Shown: positions 42,090 to 50,873, counted from the first letter of the stretch. The stretch is 54,059 nucleotides of DNA from Tessaracoccus caeni (GCF_029211185.1 NZ_JARGDO010000025.1:1-54059), one strand, 5' to 3'. The notes: generated from the sequence alone by a model not told the origin. Program-made: numbers and translations.

Positions 42090-42120
42090 AGTATGAACTA
42101 ATAATCATATGAATAGCAAG
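42090..42120. promoter_or_regulatory. AT-rich divergent operator region
   Basis: The 31 bases between the ArsR gene and the fusion gene's leader are strongly AT-rich (TAGTATGAACTAATAATCAT then ATGAATAG), with half-sites related to TAGTATGA/TCATATGA. A fitting place for ArsR binding. Exact sites not defined. Confidence 0.4.
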
Positions 42121-42139
42121 GAATGTTAGGGTGTGGGGC

Positions 42140-43051
42140 ATGAAACCTTCGGCTGTCGTCGTCTCGCTTCCGGTGTCCGACCTGGAGTGCTCGCTCCGCT
42201 TCTATCGCGACGGACTGGGTCTGGAGACACCCGGCATCGACGAGTACATGATCGCGTTCGAGTTGCCGAACCTCTCGCTGTTCCTGATCGAGGCCGGTCA
42301 GTATCAGACCTACGTGGACCGGGCCGGCCTCGCGCGTCCGGGCGACGCTGCGGGGTCGTGTGTCATCTCGTGCGCCATTGCGACGGAGGACGAGATCGTC
42401 GAGATCGTGTCCCGTGCTGTCGCCAGCGGTGGATCGGCACAGCCTGCCGCCGTGCGCGATGGTGCCCTCACTGCTTATGTCCAGGATCCCGACGGGCATG
42501 TGTGGGAACTCGTGCACAGCCAGAGCGCAGAAGGGCGCGAGGCGGACGCGTCGACGAGCGGCGCGGTTCCCGACTACGTCTACGTCACCTATATCCGAGC
42601 CACGCCCGAACAGGTGTGGGAAGCGCTCACCGATCCCGAGCTGAGCGGCCGCTTCTGGGGTCACTCGCAGGTCTCCGATTGGCAGGTCGGAAGCAGGGTC
42701 GATCACGTCCGGATCGACGGTTCGGGGATCGCCGACGCGTCTGGAAGGGTCATCGAGTTCGATCCGCCACGACGCTTGGTGTTCGGCTTCGACGATCCGG
42801 CGCGCTTTGACGATCCGACGTTCGAGCCGAGCCTCGTCGCCTTTGGAATCGAGCAAGGCAGCGACATCGTCAAGCTCACCGTCACCCACACTCTGTTGGC
42901 GAGCATGGATGAGTGGCACGCCGTCTCCCTGGGCTGGCCGGCGGTGCTGGCGAACCTCAAGACTTTCCTGGAGACCGGGGAGGCGCTGCCGCAAGATCCG
43001 TGGGAGTTCCACGCCGACGAGCGTGCCGCGCAGATGGCCAAGAACGGCTGA
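42140..43051 (+). CDS. VOC-SRPBCC fusion protein
   Basis: A 303-residue two-domain protein. Residues 1-130 are a VOC domain (SAVVVSLPVSDLECSLRFYR, DGLGLETPG, VQDPDGHVWELVH). Residues 145-290 are an AHSA1-type SRPBCC domain (YVYVTYIRATPEQVWEALTD, FEPSLVAFGIEQGSDIVKLT, WPAVLANLKTFLETG). The two domains occur as separate genes on the other strand next to the ArsR repressor, so all four genes probably respond to one ligand. ATG 42140 is preferred over GTG 42131 because GGGGC lies close by and similarity starts at SAVVVSL. Confidence 0.82.
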   Translation: MKPSAVVVSLPVSDLECSLRFYRDGLGLETPGIDEYMIAFELPNLSLFLIEAGQYQTYVDRAGLARPGDAAGSCVISCAIATEDEIVEIVSRAVASGGSAQPAAVRDGALTAYVQDPDGHVWELVHSQSAEGREADASTSGAVPDYVYVTYIRATPEQVWEALTDPELSGRFWGHSQVSDWQVGSRVDHVRIDGSGIADASGRVIEFDPPRRLVFGFDDPARFDDPTFEPSLVAFGIEQGSDIVKLTVTHTLLASMDEWHAVSLGWPAVLANLKTFLETGEALPQDPWEFHADERAAQMAKNG

Positions 43052-43261
43052 TCTCGCCGCAGGGCCTTAGGACCCTCCAGTAAATTATCGGTGCGTGCCG
43101 CTTCCTGGATCGGGCGCCTGACTTCGTTGTCGGCCACGCCCACGTAGCCCCACTACGAGGGCGAACCTCCGCCTTGTTATCCATCCCGCCCAGAAACCGA
43201 CACACACGCACTAATTTCCTGTCGGGCCCTTAGGTGAGCGACGGCGATCCTCGCGCAGGGG

Positions 43262-44344
43262 TCAGCGGACGCTGAGGTGCACGTGGTCGTAGTGGTTGGC
43301 GGACGTGGAGCCGCGGTCGGACATGCTGCGCCAGCCGTCGCCGGAGCGCTGTGTGGTCCAGATCTTCTGCTCGTAGATCACCTCGACGACGCCCAGTTCC
43401 TTCGCGTTGGAACGTGCCCACCTGGCGATATCCCAGCCGGCCTCGCCGGAGATCATCACGTCGATGGCCTGGCCAGAGCCGTGGTAGCCGCTGTCGCCGG
43501 CACGATAGCCGCCGTAGCTGGAGACGTTGGGGAACTCCGCGCACACAGCGTTCAGCACGCCTCGGGTGCGCTCGGTGAGGTTGGATAGGAGCTTGCTGCT
43601 CGCCTTGCTGCAGCTGGCGTCCTTGTTCACCGAGCCGCCGGAGCCTCCGCTGTTGGAGGCCTTCTTCTCCGGCTTCTCGTCGGTCAGGAAGGTGTCCCTC
43701 ACCCAGGCGGCCTTGCCGTTGCGGTTGATCTGCTGCCAGCCGTCTTCGGTGACATCGGTGGCGGTGACCTTCGCGCCCGCGCTCAGCGTGGTGATCGAGT
43801 CGTAGTCCTTGTCCGGTCCCTTGCGCACATAGACGGCGGAGGTGACGTACAGGGTTTCCTTGTCGTCGCCGAGCTTCGGAAGCTTCGCGGTGGCCGAAGG
43901 CGACGGCGTGCTGCTCTCCTTCTCCTCGGTCTTCTTCTCGTCGTCCTTCTTCTCTTCCTTCTTCGCCTTGGTCGTCTCCGAGGGAGAGGCCGACGGAGAC
44001 GCCGATGCGGAGGTGGTGGGGGTCGCGGACGGCAACGCCGACGCCGAGGGGGACGGCGTGATGCTCGGCGTCACGAGGGCGGGGGACAGGCCCTCGCGTT
44101 GCGACGAACGGCTGAGGTTGTAGGCCGAGGCGTCACTCGACGACTGGGTGGCCTGCTCCAGGGGCTCGGCTCGGTTCGCGACATTCGGCAGAACGAGGGC
44201 GGCCCCGAGGAGACCGCTCACGGCGACGAGCGCCAGCGGCACGACGACCGTGCGGATGCGGGCGGTTTGGGCGCGGCGGGGCGTCGTGGCAGGGAGGATC
44301 TCTTCGACGAGGTCGTCGGGTTCGGCCGCTCGGCGTGGCTGCAT
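43262..44344 (-). CDS. Membrane-anchored SH3b and peptidase-like (ARB_07466-type) cell-wall protein
   Basis: A 360-residue protein. A cytoplasmic head (1-30) precedes a membrane helix (TVVVPLALVAVSGLLGAALV), followed by a long Ser/Pro/Thr and Lys/Glu-rich wall-spanning linker, a bacterial SH3 domain (LYVTSAVYVRKGPDKDYDSI, WQQINRNGKAAWVRDTFL) and a C-terminal domain of about 120 residues with GGYRAGDSGYHGSGQAIDVM and HYDHVHLSVR. The latter resembles the ARB_07466/extensin-like M15 fold, with His and Asp residues placed for zinc. It likely acts on peptidoglycan. ATG 44344 chosen; no clear ribosome site. Confidence 0.78.
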   Translation of the reverse strand: MQPRRAAEPDDLVEEILPATTPRRAQTARIRTVVVPLALVAVSGLLGAALVLPNVANRAEPLEQATQSSSDASAYNLSRSSQREGLSPALVTPSITPSPSASALPSATPTTSASASPSASPSETTKAKKEEKKDDEKKTEEKESSTPSPSATAKLPKLGDDKETLYVTSAVYVRKGPDKDYDSITTLSAGAKVTATDVTEDGWQQINRNGKAAWVRDTFLTDEKPEKKASNSGGSGGSVNKDASCSKASSKLLSNLTERTRGVLNAVCAEFPNVSSYGGYRAGDSGYHGSGQAIDVMISGEAGWDIARWARSNAKELGVVEVIYEQKIWTTQRSGDGWRSMSDRGSTSANHYDHVHLSVR

Positions 44345-44462
44345 GTGGGTGCCCAATCAGAAACTTAAAGACTTTAAGATTATTCTCAGAAATCGAGGTG
44401 GCAAAGTCAACTTCAGGGCAGATTTGTAGACGAAAGTCTAGGGGCGGCCGCTGGTGGACTGG

Positions 44463-44535
44463 CGACCCCGGGAAGATTCGAACTTCCGACACAAGGTTTA
44501 GGAAACCTCTGCTCTATCCCCTGAGCTACGGGGCC
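44463..44535 (-). tRNA. tRNA-Arg (anticodon CCT)
   Basis: The reverse complement starts GGCCCCGTAGCTCAGGGGAT, has anticodon arm GAGGTTTCCTAAACCTT with anticodon CCT, T arm GGAAGTTCGAATCTTCC and closes CGGGGTC plus discriminator G. The rest of the 320-base gap up to 44665 holds no other gene that I can see. Confidence 0.94.
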
Positions 44536-44665
44536 AACGGGTCAAGGCTAGCCCAACTGGCGGCGCCGTGCTGCACCGGAACTTCTCACCCGACCAGGCG
44601 GGCCGCAGGGCGGAGATCCCGGCCACTAGACTGCTGTCGAAGCTCCCGACGAAAGTGAGACTCGC

Positions 44666-46054
44666 GTGTCCGACGCAGGTTTGCAGGCAGCCCGGCAGAA
44701 GATGATCGATGCCGGAGTCTCCGGCCCGGCCATCGAAGTATTTTCCACCTTCTATCGCCAGCTCGAGTCAGGCGAAACCGGCCTGATCAGGGAGGACACC
44801 ATCGAGCCGCTGCTCGACCCCCCGATGCTGGCCGACGTCGACATCTCCGACGAAGCCGCGACTGATGCCATCGGCAAGACCGTGATCATCAAGCTCAACG
44901 GCGGCCTGGGCACGTCGATGGGTCTCGATAAGGCCAAGTCGCTGCTGGAGGTGCGCGACGGCCTCACCTTCCTCGACCTGATCGCGCGCCAGGTGCTCGC
45001 CGCCCGCGAGCAGTACGGAGCCCGGCTGCCGTTGGTGCTGATGAACTCCTTCCGCACCGACGACGACACGCTGGAGTTCCTCGCGAAGTACCCGGAGCTC
45101 GCCGTCGACGGCGTTCCGCTCAGCTTCGTGCAGAACCAGGAACCCAAGCTGCGCGCCGACGACCTCACCCCCGTCGAGTGGGAGGCCGATCCCACCCTCG
45201 AATGGTGCCCGCCGGGCCACGGCGACCTGTACCCGGCCCTCGAAGGCTCCGGCACCCTCGACGCGCTGCTGGCGCAGGGCTTCCGCTACGCCTGCGTCTC
45301 CAACGGGGACAACCTCGGCGCCTCCCCGAACGCCACCATCGCCGGCTGGTTCGCCCAGTCCGGGGCGCCGTACGCCGCGGAGCTGTGCCGCCGCACCATC
45401 AACGACCGCAAGGGCGGGCACCTCGCCATCCGCAAGGCCGACGGGCAGCTGATCCTGCGCGACACCGCCCAGACCGCGCCCGAGGAGATGGACTACTTCA
45501 CCGACGAGCATCGTCATCCGTTCTTCCACACCAACAACCTGTGGTTCGACCTGCAGCAGCTGCGCGACACCCTCGTCGAGCGCAACTCCGTGCTCGGGCT
45601 GCCGTTGATCCGCAACGAGAAGACAGTGGATCCGGCCGACTCGTCGTCGACGCCGGTGATCCAGATCGAGTCGGCGATGGGTGCCGCCATCGAGGTGTTC
45701 GACGGTGCCACCGCCATCTGCGTGGGACGCGATCGTTTCCTCCCGGTGAAGACGACCAACGAACTGCTGCTCCTGCGCTCCGACGCCTACGATCTCGACG
45801 ACGCCGGCCACCTGATCCTGCGAGCAGCGGCCTCGCCCGAGATCAGCCTCAGCAAGGCTTACAAGACGGTGCAGGCGTTCGAGCGCCGGATTCCTTCGGC
45901 GCCGTCGCTGCGAGAGGCGACCGCCTTGCGGGTGAGGGGCGACTGGACCTTCGGTGCGGGGGTCAAGGTTCTCGGCGAGGTGGAACTCACGGATGAAGGC
46001 CGGCCCGGAACCATCCCCGATGGTGCCGTTCTGGGCGGTGCATCCGAAGCGTGA
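44666..46054 (+). CDS. UTP-glucose-1-phosphate uridylyltransferase (UDPGP family)
   Basis: A 462-residue enzyme of the eukaryote-like UDPGP family making UDP-glucose. The nucleotide loop is VIIKLNGGLGTSMGLDKAKS; LVLMNSFRTDDDT, WCPPGHGDLYPALEGSG, CVSNGDNLGA and FHTNNLWFDL are further landmarks. The start is GTG at 44666. It overlaps the small downstream gene by four bases. UDP-glucose would feed glycogen, trehalose or wall polysaccharides. Confidence 0.92.
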   Translation: MSDAGLQAARQKMIDAGVSGPAIEVFSTFYRQLESGETGLIREDTIEPLLDPPMLADVDISDEAATDAIGKTVIIKLNGGLGTSMGLDKAKSLLEVRDGLTFLDLIARQVLAAREQYGARLPLVLMNSFRTDDDTLEFLAKYPELAVDGVPLSFVQNQEPKLRADDLTPVEWEADPTLEWCPPGHGDLYPALEGSGTLDALLAQGFRYACVSNGDNLGASPNATIAGWFAQSGAPYAAELCRRTINDRKGGHLAIRKADGQLILRDTAQTAPEEMDYFTDEHRHPFFHTNNLWFDLQQLRDTLVERNSVLGLPLIRNEKTVDPADSSSTPVIQIESAMGAAIEVFDGATAICVGRDRFLPVKTTNELLLLRSDAYDLDDAGHLILRAAASPEISLSKAYKTVQAFERRIPSAPSLREATALRVRGDWTFGAGVKVLGEVELTDEGRPGTIPDGAVLGGASEA

Positions 46055-46404
46055 CCGACTCCGCCCAGCTGGCTCATCAGCTTGCCCATGCGCTGACGGG
46101 TGAGTGCCTGCCCGTCACGCAGTCCGACGCCGAGGACCTCATCGAGGAACTCGCCGACTGCGGGTGGAACGCACAAGCGCTGCGGGAGCTGCGGCACCAA
46201 CGGCAGGCGGACGGGGAACCCTGGCCGCTTCCCGTGGATGTCGACGTGGTCCGCAGTCTGGGCTTCGCTCGCTTCCACGCGCACTTGAGCGAGCTGCGTG
46301 CGGTGCTGGGCCTCGACGGCGTCCAGCCCAAAGCGAAGGTCGACCGACCCTGGACGGACGCAGAACGCCGCCTCGCCTCCGACCGGCCTCCCCACTGGGG
46401 GTAG
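46051..46404 (+). CDS. Conserved small protein of unknown function
   Basis: A 117-residue soluble protein without a recognised domain. It is helix-rich, with LAHQLAHALTGECLPVTQSD, AEDLIEELADCGWNAQALRE and SLGFARFHAHLSELRAVLGL, and one WTDAERR near the end. GTG start overlapping the stop of the UDP-glucose enzyme gene suggests co-translation. Codon use looks like its neighbours, so it is probably genuine. Confidence 0.6.
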   Translation: MTDSAQLAHQLAHALTGECLPVTQSDAEDLIEELADCGWNAQALRELRHQRQADGEPWPLPVDVDVVRSLGFARFHAHLSELRAVLGLDGVQPKAKVDRPWTDAERRLASDRPPHWG

Positions 46405-46448
46405 ACCGACGGAGACGCGGCGGCGCTACGGATCCTCGGCGGAGTCTC

Positions 46449-46814
46449 TTACGCTCGCTGGGCCTTCAAAAGGTCGCGGATCTCGCTGAGCAGCTCCTCC
46501 TGGGTGGGGCCGGCCGGTGCTTCTTCGGTGGGCTTGGTGAAGCGCTCGCGTGCCTTGTTGTAGGGCAGCACGATGCCGAAGTAGACCACGGCCGCAATGA
46601 TCACGAACGAGACCAATGCGGTGAGGAAGGCCCCCACCGAGATCCCCGCGATGCTCGTCTTGCTGAAGTCGGGCATGCCGCCGAGCATGCCGATCACGTC
46701 CATTAGCATGGCCGTGAACGTCTCCACGACGGCGGTGAATGCGGCCGCCATGATGAACGCCACGGCCAGCTCGACAAGATTGCCGCGCAGGAGGAAGTCC
46801 TTGAAGCCCTTCAT
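46449..46814 (-). CDS. mscL: Large-conductance mechanosensitive channel
   Basis: A 121-residue MscL: the amphipathic start MKGFKDFLLRGNLVELAVAF, pore helix AFIMAAAFTAVVETFTAML, second helix GAFLTALVSFVIIAAVVYFG and the C-terminal bundle PTQEELLSEIRDLLKAQ. It opens to release solutes on sudden osmotic downshift. Strong ribosome site AAAGGAGG. In mycobacteria it lies near FmdB and 5-FCL genes as here. Confidence 0.95.
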   Translation of the reverse strand: MKGFKDFLLRGNLVELAVAFIMAAAFTAVVETFTAMLMDVIGMLGGMPDFSKTSIAGISVGAFLTALVSFVIIAAVVYFGIVLPYNKARERFTKPTEEAPAGPTQEELLSEIRDLLKAQRA

Positions 46815-46893
46815 GTCGGGCCTCCTTTCGCTAGGAATGCGCTCACTATAGGACTCTCGTGGGAAACTCCCGGCCGTAGTCGGGGCGGGTTTC

Positions 46894-47511
46894 TCATGTC
46901 GAGGGTGCGATCACCAACCCCAACTGCCCGCTTTGCCCCAACATCGCGACGGCGGCCGCCTCGGCCTCGGGCACGTCGACCATGACCAACGCGCCGCGAG
47001 AGCCGCCGACGCTCATCGTGCCGCCCTGGTCGTCGCCGGGCAGGCCGGAGATGCGGGCGTCGGAAGTGACGGGCTCGGCGACGTCGCCCGTCCCGACCAC
47101 CAGGCTGACCCGGTCGCCGGCGCGCAAGACGCTCAGCAGGCGCTCGTCGCCGACCACAATCGGCACCAGCGCCCGGCCCGGCTCGATGGTGCGGGAGCTC
47201 GCGAGGAGGGCCGGTTGGACGACGGTGCCACGAGGCAAGGGGAGGGCGACGGTCTTGCCGAGGACGGGTGCCACCTCCGTGGCCGCATGATCGGGCACCG
47301 CGGTCTCGGGAATCCGCTCGAGGTGGAGGTCGTCGGCAGTCAGGCGATGACCGGGCCCGACCTCCTGAGCCAGCACGACCACTGGCGTGCCTAACTCAGG
47401 AGGGATGAGTAACTGGTGCGCGACGAGGTAGACCGCAAGCCCTGCGCAGAGTGCGGCGATGGCGCGACGGTGCCATGCGACGAAGGTGGCGATGGAAGTA
47501 AGCGGGCGCAT
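46894..47511 (-). CDS. SAF-domain (CpaB/RcpC-like) membrane protein
   Basis: A 205-residue protein with one N-terminal membrane helix (RAIAALCAGLAVYLVAHQLL) and a SAF domain: VVVLAQEVGPGHRLTADDLH, LGKTVALPLPRGTVVQPALL, and a second half RAGDRVSLVVGTGDVAE. This is the CpaB/RcpC layout from Flp pilus assembly, but no pilus genes are present; such solo SAF proteins are typical near mscL and FmdB in actinobacteria. Function unknown. Confidence 0.8.
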   Translation of the reverse strand: MRPLTSIATFVAWHRRAIAALCAGLAVYLVAHQLLIPPELGTPVVVLAQEVGPGHRLTADDLHLERIPETAVPDHAATEVAPVLGKTVALPLPRGTVVQPALLASSRTIEPGRALVPIVVGDERLLSVLRAGDRVSLVVGTGDVAEPVTSDARISGLPGDDQGGTMSVGGSRGALVMVDVPEAEAAAVAMLGQSGQLGLVIAPST

Positions 47512-47586
47512 ACCCCGTGATAGTGCGGCGGGCGCCCGATTTACCGTTTTCCACAGGCCCGGTCTGTCTGCCGGGGTCGGCCGACG

Positions 47587-47871
47587 TCAGCTGGCGGCGG
47601 CCGCCGGCGCGCTCGTCGAGCTGCTCGTGGACGACTCGGCCTTCGCCGGGGCCTTTTCGCTCTTGGCCGGCGCCGAGGTGGAGGCGGTCTTGGACGAGCG
47701 GGAATCGGTGGCGTAGAAGCCCGAACCCTTGAACACGACGCCGACCGCGCTGAACACCTTGCGCAGCTGACCGTCGCACTGCGGGCAGTCCGTCAGCGCG
47801 GGGTCGGTGAACTTCTGCACGGCCTCAAGATCGGAGCCGCACTCGGTGCATCGGTACTGGTAGGTAGGCAA
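47587..47871 (-). CDS. FmdB-family zinc-ribbon protein
   Basis: A 94-residue protein: MPTYQYRCTECGSDLEAVQK carries Cys8 and Cys11, DCPQC carries Cys29 and Cys32, and VVFKGSGFYATDSR follows. The C-terminal third is Ser/Ala/Lys-rich. The FmdB family was named for a regulator of formamidase but its general role is unknown; it sits next to the 5-formyltetrahydrofolate cyclo-ligase gene as in mycobacteria (Rv0991c). Confidence 0.88.
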   Translation of the reverse strand: MPTYQYRCTECGSDLEAVQKFTDPALTDCPQCDGQLRKVFSAVGVVFKGSGFYATDSRSSKTASTSAPAKSEKAPAKAESSTSSSTSAPAAAAS

Positions 47872-47966
47872 GTTCTCGCTCCTTCACGGGGCGGCGTGAG
47901 CCGCAACTCAACGTGGTATCCGCTGGGGAAGTGTACCCCGGAGGACGCACGGAATGAACTCCGCGC

Positions 47967-48563
47967 TCACGAGCCTCCGCCCTGCGAGTTCCTGAACCAG
48001 AGCACCCGCGACTCGGTCACCGCGGCGTCGACGGAGAGGTCGTGCGGCTCCGTCGGGACGGTGGGGTGCAGCTCGGCCTCGCGCGCCAAGGCGATCACCG
48101 GGGCGCCGGCTCGACGATGTGCAAGGGCGCGGTCGTACCACCCGCCGCCGGTGCCGAGCCGCGAACCATCGAGTCCGATCGCGAGGCATGGCACCACGAT
48201 CGCATCGGTCTGTGCCAGTGCCTCGGGCCCCAGACGAGCCGTCGTCGGCTGCCGGATTCCCCGCCACGACGGCGTCGTGCGTTCCCACCCGTCGAACCAG
48301 GCCCAGGAGACCTGGCGCCCGAGGACCGGCAGCAGCACAGCGATGCCCCGTGCGTGAAGGTGGTCGATCGCGTCGGTGCTGCCGGGTTCGTCCTCCAGCG
48401 AGCAGTACAGGGCGACGGCGGGCAGCGGCTCCAGGCGTGCGAGCGCGTCGACGAGCAGTCGTGTGCGAGCGGCGTTCTGCCGCGCCCGGACCTCCGGGGA
48501 GACGTGGGCGCGACTTTCGAGCGCCTCCGCGCGGGCCGCGGCTTTCGCCTTGAGCATTGCCAT
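47967..48563 (-). CDS. 5-formyltetrahydrofolate cyclo-ligase
   Basis: A 198-residue enzyme converting 5-formyl- to 5,10-methenyl-tetrahydrofolate with ATP. Landmarks are VALYCSLEDEPGSTDAI, VPCLAIGLDGSRLGTGGGWY and DRAL, the last containing the phosphate-binding RLGxGGGxYD motif. ATG 48563 is chosen; the frame extends upstream as a shadow of the divergent MoeA-like gene. Only 12 bases separate the two divergent start codons, so promoters must overlap the coding regions or the messages are leaderless. Confidence 0.9.
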   Translation of the reverse strand: MAMLKAKAAARAEALESRAHVSPEVRARQNAARTRLLVDALARLEPLPAVALYCSLEDEPGSTDAIDHLHARGIAVLLPVLGRQVSWAWFDGWERTTPSWRGIRQPTTARLGPEALAQTDAIVVPCLAIGLDGSRLGTGGGWYDRALAHRRAGAPVIALAREAELHPTVPTEPHDLSVDAAVTESRVLWFRNSQGGGS

Positions 48564-48575
48564 ATCGTATGGCTC

Positions 48576-49862
48576 ATGGCTTGGTTTGGTCGCAAGAAGG
48601 ATGAGGGTCTCCTCGTGGAGGAGGAGCCCGCGCCCGAACCGGCGCACCTTCCGCCGCCGCCGGAGCTCGACGCGTCAGGGCTGCGCAGCGTCGCCGACCA
48701 CACCTCCTACCTGCTGAGCCTGGTGGAGCCGCTGGCGCCGTTCGGCATGTCCCTGCTGGAGGCTCACGATCAGGTGGTGAAGGAGGACATCAACTGCCTG
48801 TTGAACGTCCCGCCCAACTCCACCGCGCGCATTGATGGCTACGCGGTCCGTGCGGTTGACCTCGTCGACGGCGAAGGCATCCTCGTGCGCGAACTCGCGC
48901 TGTCGTCGGGGCACGAACGGCTGCCGCTGGATGCCGTCGAGATCGTCAAGGCCGGCGACGTGCTGCCGAAGGGTGCGACGGCGGTGCTTCCCTCCACCTA
49001 CGCGACGCTCGAGGGCGGGCGCATGCATCCGTTGGAGAAGGTCGACGAGGGCGACTACGTGCGCGCGGCGGGCGAGCACCTCGCGGTGGGCACGCCGTTG
49101 ATGCGCGAGGGCGACGTGCTCACCGATCGTGGCATCGGGCTCCTGGCCAGCGCAGGGATCGACAAGGTGCTGGTGCGGCCGCGTCCCCGGATCGTGGTGA
49201 TCAGCTCGGGCGAAGGGCTCGTCGAGCCAGGTGGGCACCTGGTCCATGGCGAGACGATGGACACCAACTCGTTCATGATCGCGGCAGCCGCCAAGCGCGA
49301 GGGCGCCACGGTGTTCCGGGTGGCCGTGGGCTCCAACGATCGCGACGCGCTGATCCAGACCCTCACCGACCAGCTGATCCGCGCCGACCTGGTGATCTCC
49401 GCGACGGGTGGACGTCGCGAGGACTATGAGGCGATGGTCTCCGTGATGCGGGAACTGGGGCTGGTCGATTCGGTGGACGTCGCCATGTCGCCCGGCCGCA
49501 CTCAGACCTTCGGCCTGGTGGGGGAAGATCAGGTGCCGATGCTCATGCTGCCCGGCAACCCCGTCAGCGCTTACACGTCGTTCCATGCCTTCGGTCGGCC
49601 GCTGATCCGCAAGCTCGCCGGAACCGACCCGCAGGTGGAGGTGCAGCACGCCGTCGCGCAGGTCGATCTACGCAGTCATCTGGGGCAGCTTCACCTGCTG
49701 CGAGGCCGGGTTTCGAGCGAGACCGGCGTGCGTCGGGTGCATCAGGTCAGCAGCTCGTATGCGCTCGGTGAACTCACCGATGCCAACGCTTTCATCGTGC
49801 TCGATGAGGCCACCGAGTACGTCCGTGCGGGCGAACGCGTGAAGGTCTGGATGCTCGGCTGA
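48576..49862 (+). CDS. glp: MoeA/gephyrin-like protein, probably the cell-division type (Glp)
   Basis: A 428-residue MoeA-fold protein with an N-terminal extension of about 40 residues (WFGRKKDEGLLVEEEPAPEP). Core blocks: NSTARIDGYAVRAVDL where molybdenum enzymes have AMDGYA, RPRIVVISSGEGLVEPGGHL, DTNSFMIAAAAKREG, ATGGRREDYEAM where MoeA has GGxSxGxxD, and LMLPGNPVSAY. The altered active site and a membrane gene directly downstream match corynebacterial Glp, which binds FtsZ, with its receptor GlpR. No molybdenum cofactor genes are nearby. Alternative: an ordinary MoeA paralogue (MoeA1). Confidence 0.75.
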   Translation: MAWFGRKKDEGLLVEEEPAPEPAHLPPPPELDASGLRSVADHTSYLLSLVEPLAPFGMSLLEAHDQVVKEDINCLLNVPPNSTARIDGYAVRAVDLVDGEGILVRELALSSGHERLPLDAVEIVKAGDVLPKGATAVLPSTYATLEGGRMHPLEKVDEGDYVRAAGEHLAVGTPLMREGDVLTDRGIGLLASAGIDKVLVRPRPRIVVISSGEGLVEPGGHLVHGETMDTNSFMIAAAAKREGATVFRVAVGSNDRDALIQTLTDQLIRADLVISATGGRREDYEAMVSVMRELGLVDSVDVAMSPGRTQTFGLVGEDQVPMLMLPGNPVSAYTSFHAFGRPLIRKLAGTDPQVEVQHAVAQVDLRSHLGQLHLLRGRVSSETGVRRVHQVSSSYALGELTDANAFIVLDEATEYVRAGERVKVWMLG

Positions 49863-49960
49863 GCCTTCCTGGACAGGGCCCGAAAAAGACCTGCGCGGCA
49901 ACCCCGCGACTCGCCGCGAGGGGCCGGGACAAACCACACCATGTTGTTTACGGTTAGGGC

Positions 49961-50731
49961 GTGCTAGCCGGAATCCTGATCGCTGTCCTCGTCGTCGCAG
50001 GACTTGCATTCGGGCTTCCCTGGGTTCTCCAAGCCACCCACCACGACCGCGGGGCCGAGGACGAGCTCACGGAGCGTTTCTCCCATTCCATGCGGATCCT
50101 GCACCGAGACGTCTCCGACTACGCCGAACAACTCGACGCTGCGGCCGTCTCCACGCCGCTCACCCGACGCGCCCAGCTGATGGAGCTGCGCATGCAGCAG
50201 CGAGGCGCGGCGAAGCGTCGGGCTGTGGTGATGCTGACGCTGGTCGGTGCCGCTTTGGTGCTGACGGTGCTCGCCGCGCTGGGCATCGTGGCTTGGTGGA
50301 GCGTCGCCATTCCGAGCGGGCTGCTCGCGGCCTTCCTGGTGGTGGCGCGGTTCTCCGTCGTGGTCATGCAGCGCACGCTCGACGAGCGCGCGGCAGAGAT
50401 CCGGCGCGGCTTCTCCGAGAACGAGCCCACCGTCGTGATCCAACTCGACGTGAAGCCGTCGGAGTCGACCGAGTTCCTGGTCGACCTGAGCGCCCCGACG
50501 ACCACCGGCGCCCTCTGGGATCCCATCCCCGTGGCGCCGCCGGCGAACTACATCTCCAAGCCGCTGCTGCCGCGCACGGTGCGCACCATCGATCTGTCGG
50601 CGCCCGTCGCCCCGGCGTCGCCGTTCATCCCCACTGCGGACCGGCCGGACGGCGCGGTGGTGCCCGTCGCCGTCGAGCAAGACGATGTCCGCACGGCCGC
50701 TCCGTTCCAGCCCCGAGCAGTGGGGGAGTAG
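49961..50731 (+). CDS. Membrane protein, candidate Glp receptor (GlpR-like)
   Basis: A 256-residue protein with an N-terminal helix (LAGILIAVLVVAGLAFGLPW), a cytoplasmic or external segment of about 70 residues, a hairpin of two helices at about 90-130 (VVMLTLVGAALVLTVLAALG, SVAIPSGLLAAFLVVARF), then a long hydrophilic, Pro-rich tail that includes KPLLPRTVRTIDLSAP. Position after the MoeA-like gene, helix layout and disordered tail are those of the corynebacterial receptor that recruits Glp to the membrane. Sequence identity to that protein cannot be judged here. GTG start. Confidence 0.7.
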   Translation: MLAGILIAVLVVAGLAFGLPWVLQATHHDRGAEDELTERFSHSMRILHRDVSDYAEQLDAAAVSTPLTRRAQLMELRMQQRGAAKRRAVVMLTLVGAALVLTVLAALGIVAWWSVAIPSGLLAAFLVVARFSVVVMQRTLDERAAEIRRGFSENEPTVVIQLDVKPSESTEFLVDLSAPTTTGALWDPIPVAPPANYISKPLLPRTVRTIDLSAPVAPASPFIPTADRPDGAVVPVAVEQDDVRTAAPFQPRAVGE

Positions 50732-50794
50732 CCGGCAGCAGGCCCGGCCGATTGGCCCGCCTTTCCCGGCGGTGCTAATATCTTCCCTGTTCAA

Positions 50795-50867
50795 GGGGCT
50801 ATGGCGCAGTTGGTAGCGCGTCTCGTTCGCAATGAGAAGGCCGGGGGTTCGAATCCCCCTAGCTCCA
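50795..50867 (+). tRNA. tRNA-Ala (anticodon CGC)
   Basis: GGGGCTATGGCGCAGTTGGT starts the gene, the anticodon arm is TCTCGTTCGCAATGAGA (anticodon CGC), the T arm GGGGGTTCGAATCCCCC, and TAGCTCC closes the acceptor with discriminator A. TAATAT at 50776 fits a -10 box. Confidence 0.95.
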
Positions 50868-50873
50868 CCGGAT

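Noticed and set aside
43052..43261. 210-base gap with a protein-like minus-strand stretch (YVGVADNEVRRPIQEAARTD) near 43080-43160
   Set aside because: Stops close on the upstream side, no start and no family recognised; could be a short gene relic but I cannot support a call. The rest of the gap shows nothing.
46894..47511. Flp pilus locus suggested by the CpaB-like SAF protein
   Set aside because: No pilin, secretin or ATPase genes adjoin; the mscL/SAF/FmdB order is a housekeeping arrangement.
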